Positions 45,421 to 56,879 of a stretch of 64,000 bases of DNA are shown piece by piece. Under the pieces are notes generated by a model. It worked only from the letters and a program-made list of their open reading frames with translations. It had not been told where the DNA came from and searched no databases. A program made the position numbers and the translations under genes. Source of the stretch: Pyrrhosoma nymphula. Lineage: Eukaryota; Arthropoda; Insecta; Odonata; Coenagrionidae. The stretch's first letter is position 1; every line of letters starts with the position of its first letter. Where the stretch lies: positions 144,872,855 through 144,936,854 of the forward strand of contig OY754327.1 in the NCBI GenBank assembly GCA_963573305.1, in the 5' to 3' direction.

Positions 45421-46187
45421 ATGGCAGGGCATAGCGTATAAATTATATAAAATATGACGCATGGAGCTGGTCAGAGAGATGGGACAGGTCGAGCATACAT
45501 GCCACCTTCTTTGACAACTCTCTTGCTGCACCAGAGGGACAGTCTACGATGGCTTCCGGGTATGGTTGGCTACGCATGGATTAGGCGAGGACAGCAGCGT
45601 CACGGGAGCGAGCCAGGATGAAGGCTTCCCGCTGGGCGTGGGTGACACGAAGCATGTATTTATGGCAACCTATCCCTAACCCTTCTTTCGTCCCTTCCTT
45701 TTCTTCTCATTCCCAACAATTTTTCCCTCGGAAGCACTCGGACCACTATTTCCACTAGCCACCTCACATCCCTCGACCCACCCTTCGCTTTGCGTGGGAA
45801 AGACGTTTCAAACAATGGCAAGAGAGGTACGGCGAGAGGATCCGGACAAGTAAGACCTCTTATCTACGGCCGTGAGTAAGAAATACATGGCCATCAGCAA
45901 AGAAGAAAATGCACGAGGACTTGGACTAGGTTCTTTCAGGATGAAAAGCTCTTCGTCTTGTGGCACCAACGAATACTTAATTCGTAACCAGGTAATGAAA
46001 TTGTACCATTCATAGGAGAGGAATACTTAAACAAGTAGCTACGCAACATTTTATCACTTTAAACACCGTTTCGCAGAATCCGAAATTTTCATGAGCAAAA
46101 TAAAAAAGTACTAACTCCTGATTCTGACATTTCTGGTGATATTTAGAAGATTTGTATGATCTGGTGCTTTCCCAGCGTAGTTGATGA
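45421..46187. other. Unassigned DNA
   Basis: Moderately GC-rich with no open frame of note; no repeat family recognised. Confidence 0.35.
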
Positions 46188-46277
46188 ATGAATTCTTCTC
46201 GGGTTTCCAACCGGGTTAGACTCCATTATGGCTATAATGGAGAGTCTAACCCGGTTGGAAACCCGAGAAGAATTCAT
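46188..46277. repeat. 90-bp near-perfect palindrome
   Basis: ATGAATTCTTCTCGGGTTTC...and its reverse complement form arms of about 38 bp around a centre CATTATGGCTATAATGG, with a 2-nt offset. It lacks the CUGANGA and GUH strings, so I do not assign it to the hammerhead group. Confidence 0.8.
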
Positions 46278-46639
46278 TTAGAAGATTTATTCATAACTTA
46301 TACGAGCATAGGGTCACACGGAGCAAAAATAATCTTCGCTGGTTATTTAGAAAGCAATAACTCTACGGCATATCCTGCAAAGACAAGCGGGGACGAGCTT
46401 TTGGCATTTGGCATTATAATCGCTTAATTATATGAGTTTGGTTAAAAATACGGTGTTTATACCTACTAGGCGTGCAAGTAGATATCCAGATGACTCAAAT
46501 ATATTTGCTGGGGAGACAAAACTTTTTGATCACGAATAGTGCAAGGGAAGAACTTTCTTGAGGGATGTTTATTTGGCCTCTAAAATTATCATTGCATCTG
46601 AATGTGTTTTAATTTCCATATATTTTTCTTAGTTCCATA

Positions 46640-47166
46640 AACTAGTGATTTATGCTAATTCATCAATAGTCGTAGTTATACTAACTCTAATACGGTAAAG
46701 TCTAATGTATGTTGGTGACAACTCACCCCCTGCCACACACCTTAGACGTGGCTTGTAGGCTATTATGTAAATGTACATACATACCCTATTAAAGTTAGAT
46801 TAACTACGAAAATTGATGCATTAGCATAAATCGGTATTACTTGTCAGTATGCGAACCCCACAAGCATGCACTACAATAGTACTAACAGCACGCCGTGCAT
46901 ATTTTCAGTATAATTATTGTCTCCGTCCATTTATGTAGTTGCAAAATACTAACGGTTTTTCTAACATTGGTAGCATTCCTATAAAGTAGTACATGTTTGT
47001 GAGTCTTCACCTCCTGATAAGCATCAGTGATTTGTGATAATGCATCAATAGTCGTAGCTACACTAACTTTAATAGCGTATAGTCAAATGCATGTTGGTGA
47101 TTACTCACCCCCTGCCACACACCCCTGAGGTGGCTTTCAGGTTATTTTGTAGATTTAGATGTATAG
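46640..47166. repeat. Patchwork of LINE family B 3' UTR pieces
   Basis: 46640-46770 plus (hairpin end CCCTGCCACACACCTTAGAC), 46786-46877 minus, and 46878-47166 plus, the last ending in a hairpin and TAGATTTAGATG. Confidence 0.6.
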
Positions 47167-47713
47167 AGAAATCCATATCCTTAATGAAAAGTAAGGACCT
47201 CGAGGTAATACAGGAGAGGTGCGAGTGGTGGCCGCCGGAATTAAACTTTAAAACATCTACAATATGCGATGTTATGAATTTTTGGAAACGGAAAAACTCT
47301 CCTTATAACATCTTTTTCAAACACAACAGCAAATTATAGACTGTAGAGTCGGTTAAATACCTCGGAGTAGTGTATCTCTTAGTAGAAGTAGTACTCCCTA
47401 ATACTAGAATACTTATCTGTTACCTAGTACTAACAGTACGCCGTGCATGTTTTCTACATAAGTCTTGAGTCTCTGTCCATTTGTGTAGTTGCAAAATACA
47501 TATATATTAACGGTCCCTCCCCATTAAGATAATATCTGTAGTATAGTACATGCTTGTGAGGCTTCGCTTCGTGACAGGCATTAGTGATTTATGCTAATGC
47601 ATAATTAGTCGTAGTTACACTAACTTGAGAGTATAGTGTAATGCATGTTGGTGATTACTCACCCCCTGCCACACACCCCAGAGGTGGCTTGCAGAGTATT
47701 TTGTAGATGTAGA
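47167..47713 (+). pseudogene. LINE family B, internally deleted copy
   Basis: An RT fragment (47167-47365; PELNFKT... CDVMNFWKRKNSP region) is joined directly to the family B 3' UTR (47371-47713) with the rest of the ORF missing. It ends in a complete hairpin and TAGATG. The internal deletion could be genomic or a template-jump product. Confidence 0.65.
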
Positions 47714-47721
47714 TCAGCTAA

Positions 47722-48576
47722 TTCATCTACATCTACTAAATAACCTGCAAGCCACCTCAGGGGTGTGTGGCAGGGGGTGAGTATTCACCAACCTGCATTA
47801 CACTATACCCTAAATTTAGTGCAACTACGACTAACTATGCATTAGCATTAGCATTAACTTCTCCCTCTTTAGACCACACTTGGAATATGCTCCCAGTATC
47901 TGGGATCCTTATGAAATAGGCTTGGAAACTGAGTTAGAACGCGTGCAGCGAAGACCGGCAACATAAGTTAAAGGCCGTTATGATAATCTCGTTAGTGTTA
48001 TTGACCTTTTGCAGCAACTGGGATGGGAAACGCTTTCAGACCTTCGATTAAAATTTAGACTCAATCTATTATGTAAGTTCCAAACCGGTCTATTCCCTGA
48101 CGACGTTGATAATATTTTACGAAATCCGACATAGTACGGTAGATCAGATCAAGAGAATAAAATTAGGGAACTAGACTGCAGAATGGCCAAATTAAAAATG
48201 TCACTTTTCCCATGAACTATAAGGGACCATAACAGCGGCCAATGAGGCTATTATCTAGGTTTGTCGATAGGTAGTATAGCTCTTAGTAGTAGTAGTACTC
48301 CCTAATACTCGAATCCTTATCTGTTACCTAGTACTAGCAGCACGCCGTGCATGTTTTCTACATAAGTCTCGAATCTCTGTCCATTTGTGTAGTTGCAAAA
48401 TACATATATATTAACGGTCCCTCTCCATTGTGATAATATCTGTAGTGTTCATCTATATCTACATCTACAAAATACCCTGTCTATATCTTAAATCTATCCG
48501 TACTGCAGTCTAGTACCCTAATTTTACTCTCATGATCTGATCTACCGTAGTATGTCGGATTTCGTAAAATATTATC
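47722..48576. repeat. Three overlapping LINE family B fragments
   Basis: 47722-47848 minus is hairpin plus 3' UTR. 47849-48449 plus is the C-terminal ORF (LEYAPSIWDPYEIGLETELE-like, broken by stops) and part of the 3' UTR. 48450-48576 minus is a 30-bp tail joined to an ORF piece, an internal-deletion derivative. Confidence 0.6.
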
Positions 48577-50160
48577 TACACCTACATCTACATCTACAAA
48601 ATACCCTGCAAGCCACCTCAGGGGTGTGTGGCAGGGGGTGAGAAATCACCAACATGCATTACACTATACCCTAAAGTTAGTGTAACTACGACTAATTATG
48701 CATTAGCATAAATCGCTAATGCTTGTCATGAGGCGAAGCCTCACAAGCATGCAACACTACACTACCGATGTCATCAAAATGGAGAGTGAACTCAATATAC
48801 ATGCATTCTACAACCACACAGATGGACAGGGACTCAAGACCCATGTAGAAAACATGCTAGGCGTGCTGTTAGTATGTACTAGGTAACAGATAAGGATTCA
48901 AGTATTAGGGAGTACTACTACTACTAAGAGCTACACTACCTAACGACAAACCTAGATAAAAGTCTCATGGCAGATATTATGGTCCCTTATCGTTCGTGGG
49001 AAAAATGACATCTTATATCTATCCGTTCTGCAGTCTAGTTCCCTAATTTTACTCTCATGATCTGATCTACCGTAGTATGTCGGATTTCGTAAAATATTAT
49101 CAACGTCGTCAGAGAATAGACCGGTTTGGAACTTACATAATAGATTTAGTCTAAATTTTAATCGACGGTCTGAAAGCTTTTCCCATCCCAGTTGCTGCAA
49201 AAGGTCAGTAACACTAACGAGATTATCATAACGGCCTTTAACATATCTTGCCGATCTTCGCTGCACGCGTTCTAACTCAGTTTCCAAGCCTATCTCATAA
49301 GGATCCCAAATACTGGCGGCATATTCTACATCTACATCTACATATTACCCTGCGAGCCACCTCTAGGGTGTTTGGCAGGGGGCTCTAAGTGGAGTCTAAC
49401 GAGGGAGAAGTAGTTGATTTCCCTAACTTTATCGTCGCACTTGCCAAGTACTCTTTTAACAAATCCCAATTTACGATTAGCTTGACCGGTAATTTCTCGA
49501 ATATGTTTACTCCACGATAGATCATTAATCAGTTTAACTCCGAGGTACTTAACCGATTCTACGGTGTCTAGTTTTATGTTGTTTATGCAATAGCTGTTAC
49601 AAGGAGAGTTTTTCCGTTTCCAAAAATTCACAATAACGTATTTTTTCAGGTTCAATTCTAGCTGCCACGCATCGCACCACTCTTGTATTGACTCGAGATC
49701 CTTAGTTAGCGCTTCCTTGTCATTAAAGCTACGAATGTCTCTATAGACCACTGTGTCGTCAGCAAATAATCTAAGCTTACTGTCAACTGTTTCACCGATG
49801 TCATTTATGTACAAAAGGAACAGAAGTGGGCCTATGACACTTTCCTGTGGGACACCCGATGTGACTTTTACTTCATTAGAGATAGCGCCATCTTAGCACG
49901 CGATTGCCTAAGAATTCTCTAATCCAGGAAATTACGTCGTCGTCTAAACCGTGGGATTTTAATTTCATGAGTATCTTACTGTGGTAAACTTTATCAAATG
50001 GCTTTTTAAAGTCAAGAAAAAATGCATCAACTGGAGCGTTATGTTCACCCGAGACTAAAATATCGTGAGCAAAAAGTGCTAATTGAGTTTCGCAAGATCT
50101 TCCCTTTCTGAATCCGTGTTGTGTTTTTGTTAACAAGTTTTAAATATCGAGGTGTCTCAT
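48577..50160 (-). mobile_element. LINE family B, longest copy (about 1.6 kb), 5'-truncated
   Basis: Reads on minus from KTQHGFRKGRSCETQLALF (50136 frame) through INDIGETVDSKLRLFADDTVV (49814 frame), the thumb, and the C-terminus ending FFPRTIRDHNICHE (49287-48952 frame), then the 3' UTR, hairpin and TAGATG at 48577. One disruption near 49880 (LGNRVLR then a frameshift) and one inserted hairpin unit at 49327-49385 break the ORF. Upstream RT motifs and any endonuclease are missing. Confidence 0.8.
49327..49385 (-). repeat. Tail-only LINE hairpin unit inserted in the LINE B ORF
   Basis: The 59-bp insert has the same sequence as the one at 41913 (TACATCTACATCTACATATT, C-type hairpin). Here it splits GGCGGCATATTC from TAAGTGGAGTCTAACG; the uninterrupted version exists at 41176-41205. 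Confidence 0.8.
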
Positions 50161-50296
50161 AACTGAACTAACAATTATATGTTCAAGGACTAGTATATAC
50201 AAGTATTTTGTATCTAAAATACATTGAGGTAAGTACTTTGTATTTTGTATCTAAAATACATTTTCCATGTATTTTGCTCAACTCTCCCTGCCTAAA

Positions 50297-50702
50297 GATT
50301 TACGGAACGTGTTTCCCCCAAGACAGGCCATGAGTAAGGGTCACACCTAAGTATTTAACTGACTCTACATTTGATAAGTTGGTTTGATTAATTGTGTACG
50401 TTTCGTTGACCGAGTTATTCTTTTTCCAAAAAACTCAAAACAACGCACTTTTTAATATTCAATTCTAACTGCCAAGTATAGTGCCATTCATTTATAGGAT
50501 CTAGGTCTTTTTGTAACGCAATCCTATCAGAGTCATTGCTTAGATCCCTGTACAACACTGCGTCGTCTGCGATGAGGCGAATTTTGCTCGTTACAACGGT
50601 AGTCATGTCATTAATATACAAAAGGAAAAATAAGGGACCGATGGCACTTCCCTTGGGTGCATCTGATATTACTTTCACTACATCTGAACTAACGCCATCT
50701 AG
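50297..50702 (-). pseudogene. LINE family A RT fragment
   Basis: On minus: DVVKVISDAPKGSAIGPLFF, IRLIADDAVLYRDL, WQLELNIKKCVV. The FADD motif reads IADD and GVPQGS reads DAPKGS, so it is decayed. Lacks both ends. Confidence 0.7.
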
Positions 50703-50750
50703 AGGCTTGCTGAGTATTTTGTAGATTAAGAGTATTTTTAGATACACACA

Positions 50751-50815
50751 CCCTACATCTACAAAATACCCTGCAAGCCACCTCAGGGGTGTGTGGCAGG
50801 GGTGGTGGTGGCCCC
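50751..50815 (-). repeat. Tail-only LINE hairpin unit (B type)
   Basis: ACATCTACAAAATACCCTGC to GTGTGTGGCAGGGGTGG. Confidence 0.65.
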
Positions 50816-51040
50816 ACCCCTAGTGTTGTCTTGCTCGGTACTTCGTAGATGTAGATGGCTCTTTAGCAGTTTACTGCATGTTTGCATGTTCATTTACGTA
50901 GCACTCTCCCAGTTTCAAGTATGACTGCGCACTGTTCCCCTGACTGCTTTTTGGTCTACGCCTATCGGCCGGGGGAACGTGCGAGGTCCCGATCTGTAAT
51001 GGGACGAGTGCTGCATGCTTGGTGTTGAATCGCCCCGTGC

Positions 51041-53360
51041 CAGTGGCGCACCCACGTGGGGGGGGGGGGGCAAAGGGCCCCTGCCCCCCACCACCTTAGC
51101 TCTCTACAAAACCCAAATTAATCTTTAATTGATAAGTCACAGTCACATGGTTGCAGGAACTGGAAAATTAGGAAAACTTAATGACACTGCAAAATAGGGA
51201 AATTTTACGATCAATAATTGAAACAGTAATTTTGTGCGGCAGACAAAATCTCCCCTTACGTGGTCATAGGGACCACGGTGAATTTGATTTTTTGTCCAAG
51301 ACTTCTGACAATGAAGGAAGTTTTAAAGCACTGCTAAGATTCAAAGTGCAGTCAGGAGATCATGTTTTACAGAACCATTTGAATTCTTGTGCAAAAAATG
51401 CTGCTTATACAAGCTGGAATGTTCAAAATCAAATTTTTCAAACTTGTGACGAAATTATTCTAAAGTAAATAGTTAGTGAGATTAATGAAGCGAAGTGTTT
51501 TTCAATATTGGCAGATGAGATGAACGATGTATCTAATGTGGAACAACTTACACTCTGTGTTAGATTTTTAAACGAAATAGAGGGAGATGGTTATAAAATA
51601 TATGAACAGTTTCTGCAGTTAATGCCCTTACAAGCAACGACAGGAAAGGCTATAGGCGAAACAATCCTACAGGGCCTTGCTGCTTGCAACATAAACATTG
51701 TTTTTTTATGTGACCAAGAATATGACGGTGCTGGCGCTATGAGTGGACTATAGGGTGGTGCACAGTCATATATCAAATGTCTATATTCAAAAGCATTTGT
51801 ACGTCCACTGTGCGTCACACAATCTAAATCTTGCTATTTCTAATTCTTCACTGTTTTTCCACAGTTCAAAAATTTACTGCTTTTTTAACACGCCCAAAAG
51901 ACAAATAGTATTGACAAAAACACAATTATGAGTCCAACTTGGGTTCAAATAAAAAGAAGAAACTTAAAAAACTGTGTCCAACTCGTTGGGTTAAACATGC
52001 CATTTTTGTCATGTTTTGTTTTTTGAAGCTATATTCGAGTCATTTATGGAAATACAGGAATGGAAAGATTCTGACACGTCATCAAATGCTAAAATGCTGC
52101 TTCACGCAATTTTGCAGTCGGATTTCATCATTGCCCTACTGTCAGCGGAAAAGGCACTTTGTTACAGCCTACCTTTATGTAAGAAGCTTCAAAAGTAAAC
52201 AATGGACCTACCGTCAGCCATCGAGTTTGTCAACACCATAACTACTGTAGTGGAAAATATAAGACTGAATGCAAAAGAAGAATTTTACAAGATTTTTGAA
52301 GAGGGTGTTAATGTTTTGGACAAATATGGAGAAGTGGTAAAAATGCCTCGAATAATAAATAGTCAAACACAAAGGTCTAATTTTACGTCAGGATCAGACA
52401 TGACTGCCAATGACTATTACAGAATTTTAATATTCATACCTTGGATTGTCTCGTTCCTAAGCTCTTTGCGGAAAAGATTCTTAAAGCATAAGGATATTTT
52501 GAAAAGTTTTAACCGTCTACTGCCAAATAAGCCATTACCTAATAAAGACGATAAAGAAGACGTCATTACTCTTTTTGCACACTATTTAGAGAGTACCCTA
52601 AGTAAATCTTGTTTGTCTGAATTAGAACTATGGTATGCTCACTGGTATTCAAAAAAGAGTTCTGCTTGCAAAAACGCTCTTGAGGACTTATTGGTGTGTG
52701 ATAAAGATTTGTTCCCTAATATCCACAAAATTATTAGTTTTTGCAACACTTCCAGTGTCCACTAGTACTGCAAAAAGGTCGTTCTCTACACTTAAAAGAA
52801 TTAAAACCTACCTCAGAAACACGATGGGTGAAAACAGGATCAATGGTGTAGCAACTTTAAATATACGCAGAGAAATTAAAGTGGATGTGGACGATGTAAT
52901 TGATCTAATGGCTAAGGAAAAATCCAGACGGCTTGATTTTTTTTTTGTAGTTAAGGGCATAATATCTGGATATTGCGTATATACGTAACGTATGTGCTAT
53001 AACACATAATGAACTTGTATTTAGGTAAACATGGTATTTGAATATTTTTAAACCTAGCGCCACAGCCAACCTGGAGGGTCTTATTGCATTTGCATAAAAG
53101 TACTTAATTATTAGGATTTTTATAAATTATAGGCACTGTTCATGATAAGAACACCATAGCATAGGCCTAAATGATTATGACTATTTTTGTCTGTAAATCT
53201 GATATGGCTACTTACAGGATGCATACATGTAATAACTAATATGACCTACTATAACATTCAAAATATACTGATTAAAATAACATTTTGGTTACACTTCTTT
53301 GCAAAAGATTGGGAAGACGGCGCCCCCCCCCCCTATAAAAAATTTCTGGGTGTGCCACTG
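51041..53360 (+). mobile_element. hAT-superfamily DNA transposon with perfect 8-bp target duplication
   Basis: Ends are CAGTGGCGCACCCACG and TCTGGGTGTGCCACTG, imperfect terminal inverted repeats of the CAGTG type common in hAT elements. CCCCGTGC is duplicated exactly at 51033-51040 and 53361-53368. An 11-bp or longer G run follows the left end. It landed in a LINE A 3' UTR, so it is younger than that LINE. The internal gene is broken (next entry). Confidence 0.9.
51181..52988 (+). pseudogene. Broken hAT transposase gene
   Basis: The readable order is that of a DUF4371-type hAT transposase (the type in ZMYM1-like proteins): an N-terminal part (REILRSIIETVILCGRQNLP), then after an in-frame TAA at 51466-51468 the catalytic-core start CFSILADEMNDVSNVEQLTL (D of the triad). 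A second stop at 51751 and frameshifts follow, then a long frame 52202-52765, and finally the C-terminal hAT dimerisation region in another frame (LPVSTSTAKRSFSTLKRIKT to NIRREI). Any N-terminal zinc finger is missing. Cannot make an active protein. Confidence 0.85.
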
Positions 53361-53536
53361 CCCCGTGCCCACACCCCGTGTATAAGTAGATGTAATTGAG
53401 ATGTCTACTTCTACGCGGCTCTCAGTAAGCCACCGCAGGGTCTGCGGCAATTCTATACCAGGCTTTCACTAGCATTTAAGCACACTATCATACTGTTATT
53501 TACTATTTTACTAAATATAATTTTATGTCAAATGAA

Positions 53537-54345
53537 GGTAGTTTGAGCGATATATATCCATAGTAATAATGGAGACAATATTCAAGTTTTTTTTTCATTT
53601 TCATCGTCCGTAAGAAGTATAAAGTAAAGCAAGATTTGATTCTTTCTAGGCAAATTATTACAGGCTCCCAACCGGGCCAGATTATCCATTTCCATCTCCA
53701 CCAACGTTTCTATGGAAGACCTTTCCATCGTTCTCAGGGCTGTTGAACCTCGAGTTCCTCAGGGCTGCTGGTGATGTGATCAACAACCTTGAGGACGATA
53801 GAAAAGTCATCCATCGAAACTTCAGTGGAGATGGAGAAACTGACCTGATAGGAGGCCTAAGGGAATTTCACACTATGAACTAAGTATTTTAATATTTATG
53901 GCGCAAAAAATACTTATGCATGATAAACTATCTTTGTAATTAAATAAATACATGCATAAGTCTAAAACTTGACTCATTTTTTTACGCCATGCGGTGAAAA
54001 AGCCTTCACAACAGAGAGCGTGTTTGTGGTTCTGTAAACATTACTGCGAGGAGTAATAGTTTAATTATTAAAAATAGTTGAGAAAACGTACAAACTATAT
54101 ACCGTTAGTTTTTTTACGAAATCTAGGCCATAAAAATTCGTAATTTTTTCAATGTTTTCCCACTGCAGCGCACAGCCATAATCTATCCCATGTAAAACAG
54201 CTAATATTTGTAGGCAAATTGCTCGAAAAGTAGTTTGGCAAGGGTTTAATATTTTGAAATCAATGGAAAGTTGAGAGTTTTTTTTCTCTAAAATGATATC
54301 AAATTCGTGACATTCTAGGTGAAGTAATATCCCGCTCAAACTAAT
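53537..54345. mobile_element. Second, larger copy of the TTAA-type MITE
   Basis: Starts GGTAGTTTGAGCG and ends CGCTCAAACTA, matching the ends of 44761-45332; much of 53890-54330 aligns with its interior (TTGAGAAAAC, ACCGTTAGTTTTTT, TTTGTAGGCAAATTGCTCGA). About 53640-53890 has no counterpart in the smaller copy and contains a small inverted repeat (CCATCTCCAC / GTGGAGATGG). No TTAA is visible on the left side, so the boundaries are less certain. Confidence 0.6.
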
Positions 54346-54575
54346 TAAGTGACGTACGTGGAAAGGGCTTCACATGCTATGCGGCTGATAACCATCATTC
54401 TACCCATGTGAAATGTACACTGCATTTGATCCTGCTCCCGTCATCATTAGGACTGGACCCAGACTCACTGCACCCGTCATCATGGGGACTATTTTTTAGA
54501 GTTCAGTGCTTTCATGCTAACATGAAAAAAAATACATAATTTCACAAGCAAATATTTAATGTTTTACTTATATTC

Positions 54576-54977
54576 GTTGGATTATATATGGAAGATATTG
54601 GATGGATTGGATGCGAAACGTGGACGTTAAAGAAGAGAGAAGAAAAGTACTTAGAAAGCTTTGAAATGTGGCTATGGCGAAGAATGGAAAAGATTGGATG
54701 GAAAGATAAGATCACGAATGAAGAAGCGCTATGGAGGATTGGAGAAGAAAGAAGTATACTGAGAGAAATTAAAAAGAAAAAGGCAAAATGGATAGGACAT
54801 ATTTTAAGGAATAACTGCCTACAGAAAATAATAATAGAAGGGAAAATAGAAGGGAAGAGAGGAAGAGGAAGGAGGAGGTACGGAATGCTGACGGATATAA
54901 AAGAAGGAAGGAGTTATGCGGAGATGAAGAGAGAGGCCCAGGACAGAATGCTGTGGAGACAACGCTACCGTTGAAAC
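54576..54977 (+). pseudogene. RTE-like LINE, C-terminal end of the RT ORF
   Basis: The 128-residue frame contains GCETWTLKKREEKYLESFEM, WLWRRMEKIGWKDKITNEE, KAKWIGHILRNN and KIEGKRGRGRRRY followed by SYAEMKREAQDRMLWRQRYR. This is the usual C-terminal region of RTE/Proto2-type non-LTR elements. The end is followed by a short hairpin (CTGTCTACGGACAG) and ATGATGATTAT, a typical simple 3' end. 5'-truncated; the frame itself is intact. Unrelated to families A-C. Confidence 0.75.
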
Positions 54978-55225
54978 CTGTCTACGGACAGATGCACCAA
55001 TGATGATTATATTCGTTGGCTCACCAAGCATGGTTCCTAGCCCCTGAAATATTACATTACTGAACTAGTGCTTTACATTACAACATTGAAATACAGACGC
55101 AGTACTATAGGTAACACGGAATATAACGAATCGAATAAGTATCTTGTATTATCCATAAATTAATAGTAGTGCAAATACTATTCAGTAGTTGTAACTTAAC
55201 GAGTATACTGCATCTATCTCTACAT

Positions 55226-55398
55226 AATTGGGATTTTTTGCACAAATTGGGATTTATTAAAAGAATACTTGGAAAATGCGACTAGAAGGTTAATGAGTAA
55301 TGTTATTTTTCTCTCATGATACCTCACTTGGAGTATGCCGCTAGCATATGGGACCCATACGAAGTAGAACTTGTCTCAGAAATAGATCTACAAATACG
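55226..55398 (+). pseudogene. LINE family A small ORF fragment
   Basis: KLGFIKRILGKCD...SHDTSLGVCR-type sequence matching the A ORF between the thumb and WDPYEV, with both ends missing and frameshifts. Confidence 0.6.
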
Positions 55399-56879
55399 AT
55401 CGACAGATCGAATAGGCCTGATGTGACTTGAGCTGTATCAGAGCTAGCACCATTTAAAACGATCTTCTGACCACGGCTGCCTTCTATGGGAACTCTTTTA
55501 TCCTGCATTTTAATTCGTTGTGAATGTATATGGGGTGTTGAATGGCCCTTCAAGGGTGTTTGGCTGCGATTGTGTACGACCTGACTTCATTTTCCTGGAA
55601 AGCGTAACTTTTTATGTTTTCTTTTCATTCCATTCCATATTCATTCCATTAAGGTGTTTTCTTTGATGAAACTCAAAATCATATGTAAAATTAATCATTA
55701 TAATTTTAATGTGGAATATTTATGCAGTTTTTGCGAGTTGAATGACCCATATTAGTCACCAATAATAGGTTAAGCTTTAGCTGTATTAAATTGTATAGTA
55801 TCAAGCAGAACACCACAAGGAAGTTTGATCGTGGACTGTGGGTAAATAAAAGTTATGGAAAATAAATTTTGCAATAATCACAATTAATAAAAGAATAATA
55901 TAAGTTTTTAACGGTAATTAATTTGTATTTAAATTTATGGATTATTCTCGGGATTCTTCGCCGACTGCATTAAATGTGATTAAATTCTATGCCTCATCTT
56001 TACACCATTCTGAAATGTCATCGAAGAATCACCATTAGCCGTTGATCCTTTTATATATTTAGACAGCATTGAAACCTCCGCCTATAATTACATTTCCCTC
56101 GCAGATACGTCGCATGATGCAATTAACACGCCTTATAAATCTTATCATTGAATTTTCGTCAGCGTTAGGTGGCCAAAATACAGCAGAATACCTCGCCTCG
56201 TCGCGCTTTTCACATCACCTCGTCCCTTATGAAGCCCATTCTGCAAGTATTTGTAGTTATTGATATGTAACCGCGAAAGGAATGTCAAAGTTTGAAGTTT
56301 AATTATAAAAATAATTATTTTCAATGTGGTTGGAAGTATTTCGGTCAAAGTTCATTCACCTCTTTATTTACATTTTACATTGCGAGTCAGATGGACGTGT
56401 GGCTGAGGATTTTAGGACACCAGTCACTTTGTATCATTTTGGCCTTAAAGCCGTGTTCTGTGTATTATATTTTGACGCCTTTCGTAGTTCTGTCATATTA
56501 CATCAATATTTTATCAATATAATTTTTAGATGAAAAAAAAATTGTTGCAACCGGGTTGTACAATTAAAATTAATTATGTTTACGAAGTAACGAGCCACCA
56601 CCTATGAGTAAAGACCACCAGTGGGTGTGGTACCGGGCAATTTCACAATATAAATTCAATATCTGTCGCAGTTTAAAGTGAAATACTTCAACACTAGCCA
56701 GTCCGCGTTGTGAAGACAACAAATGCTGGAGAATAATACGTCGCGGCCATAAATTAGGGGAGTTCTGGCTATGAATAATGCTTACACTATATGCACAGAT
56801 TTATATTCTATTATTGATGAAAATAGAATCGAAAGACATGATGAATCGGATAATAATCCAGGTATTTCCCGGGAAAGTG
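55399..56879. other. AT-rich intergenic DNA, nothing recognisable
   Basis: No domain-bearing frame, RNA gene or clear repeat. Confidence 0.4.

Larger units (their letters stand above)
50816..53398 (+). mobile_element. LINE family A 3' UTR, split by a hAT transposon
   Basis: 50816-50857 is an A-type tail. 50865-51040 is A-type 3' UTR up to TGAATCGCCCCGTGC. The 3' UTR resumes at 53361 after the hAT element (CCCCGTGCCCACACCCCGTG) and ends near 53398 in a short TAGATG-like run. Confidence 0.7.

Noticed and set aside
46188..46277. Hammerhead motif in this palindrome
   Set aside because: Contains GGAAACCC but no CUGANGA and no suitable stem II or cleavage triplet.
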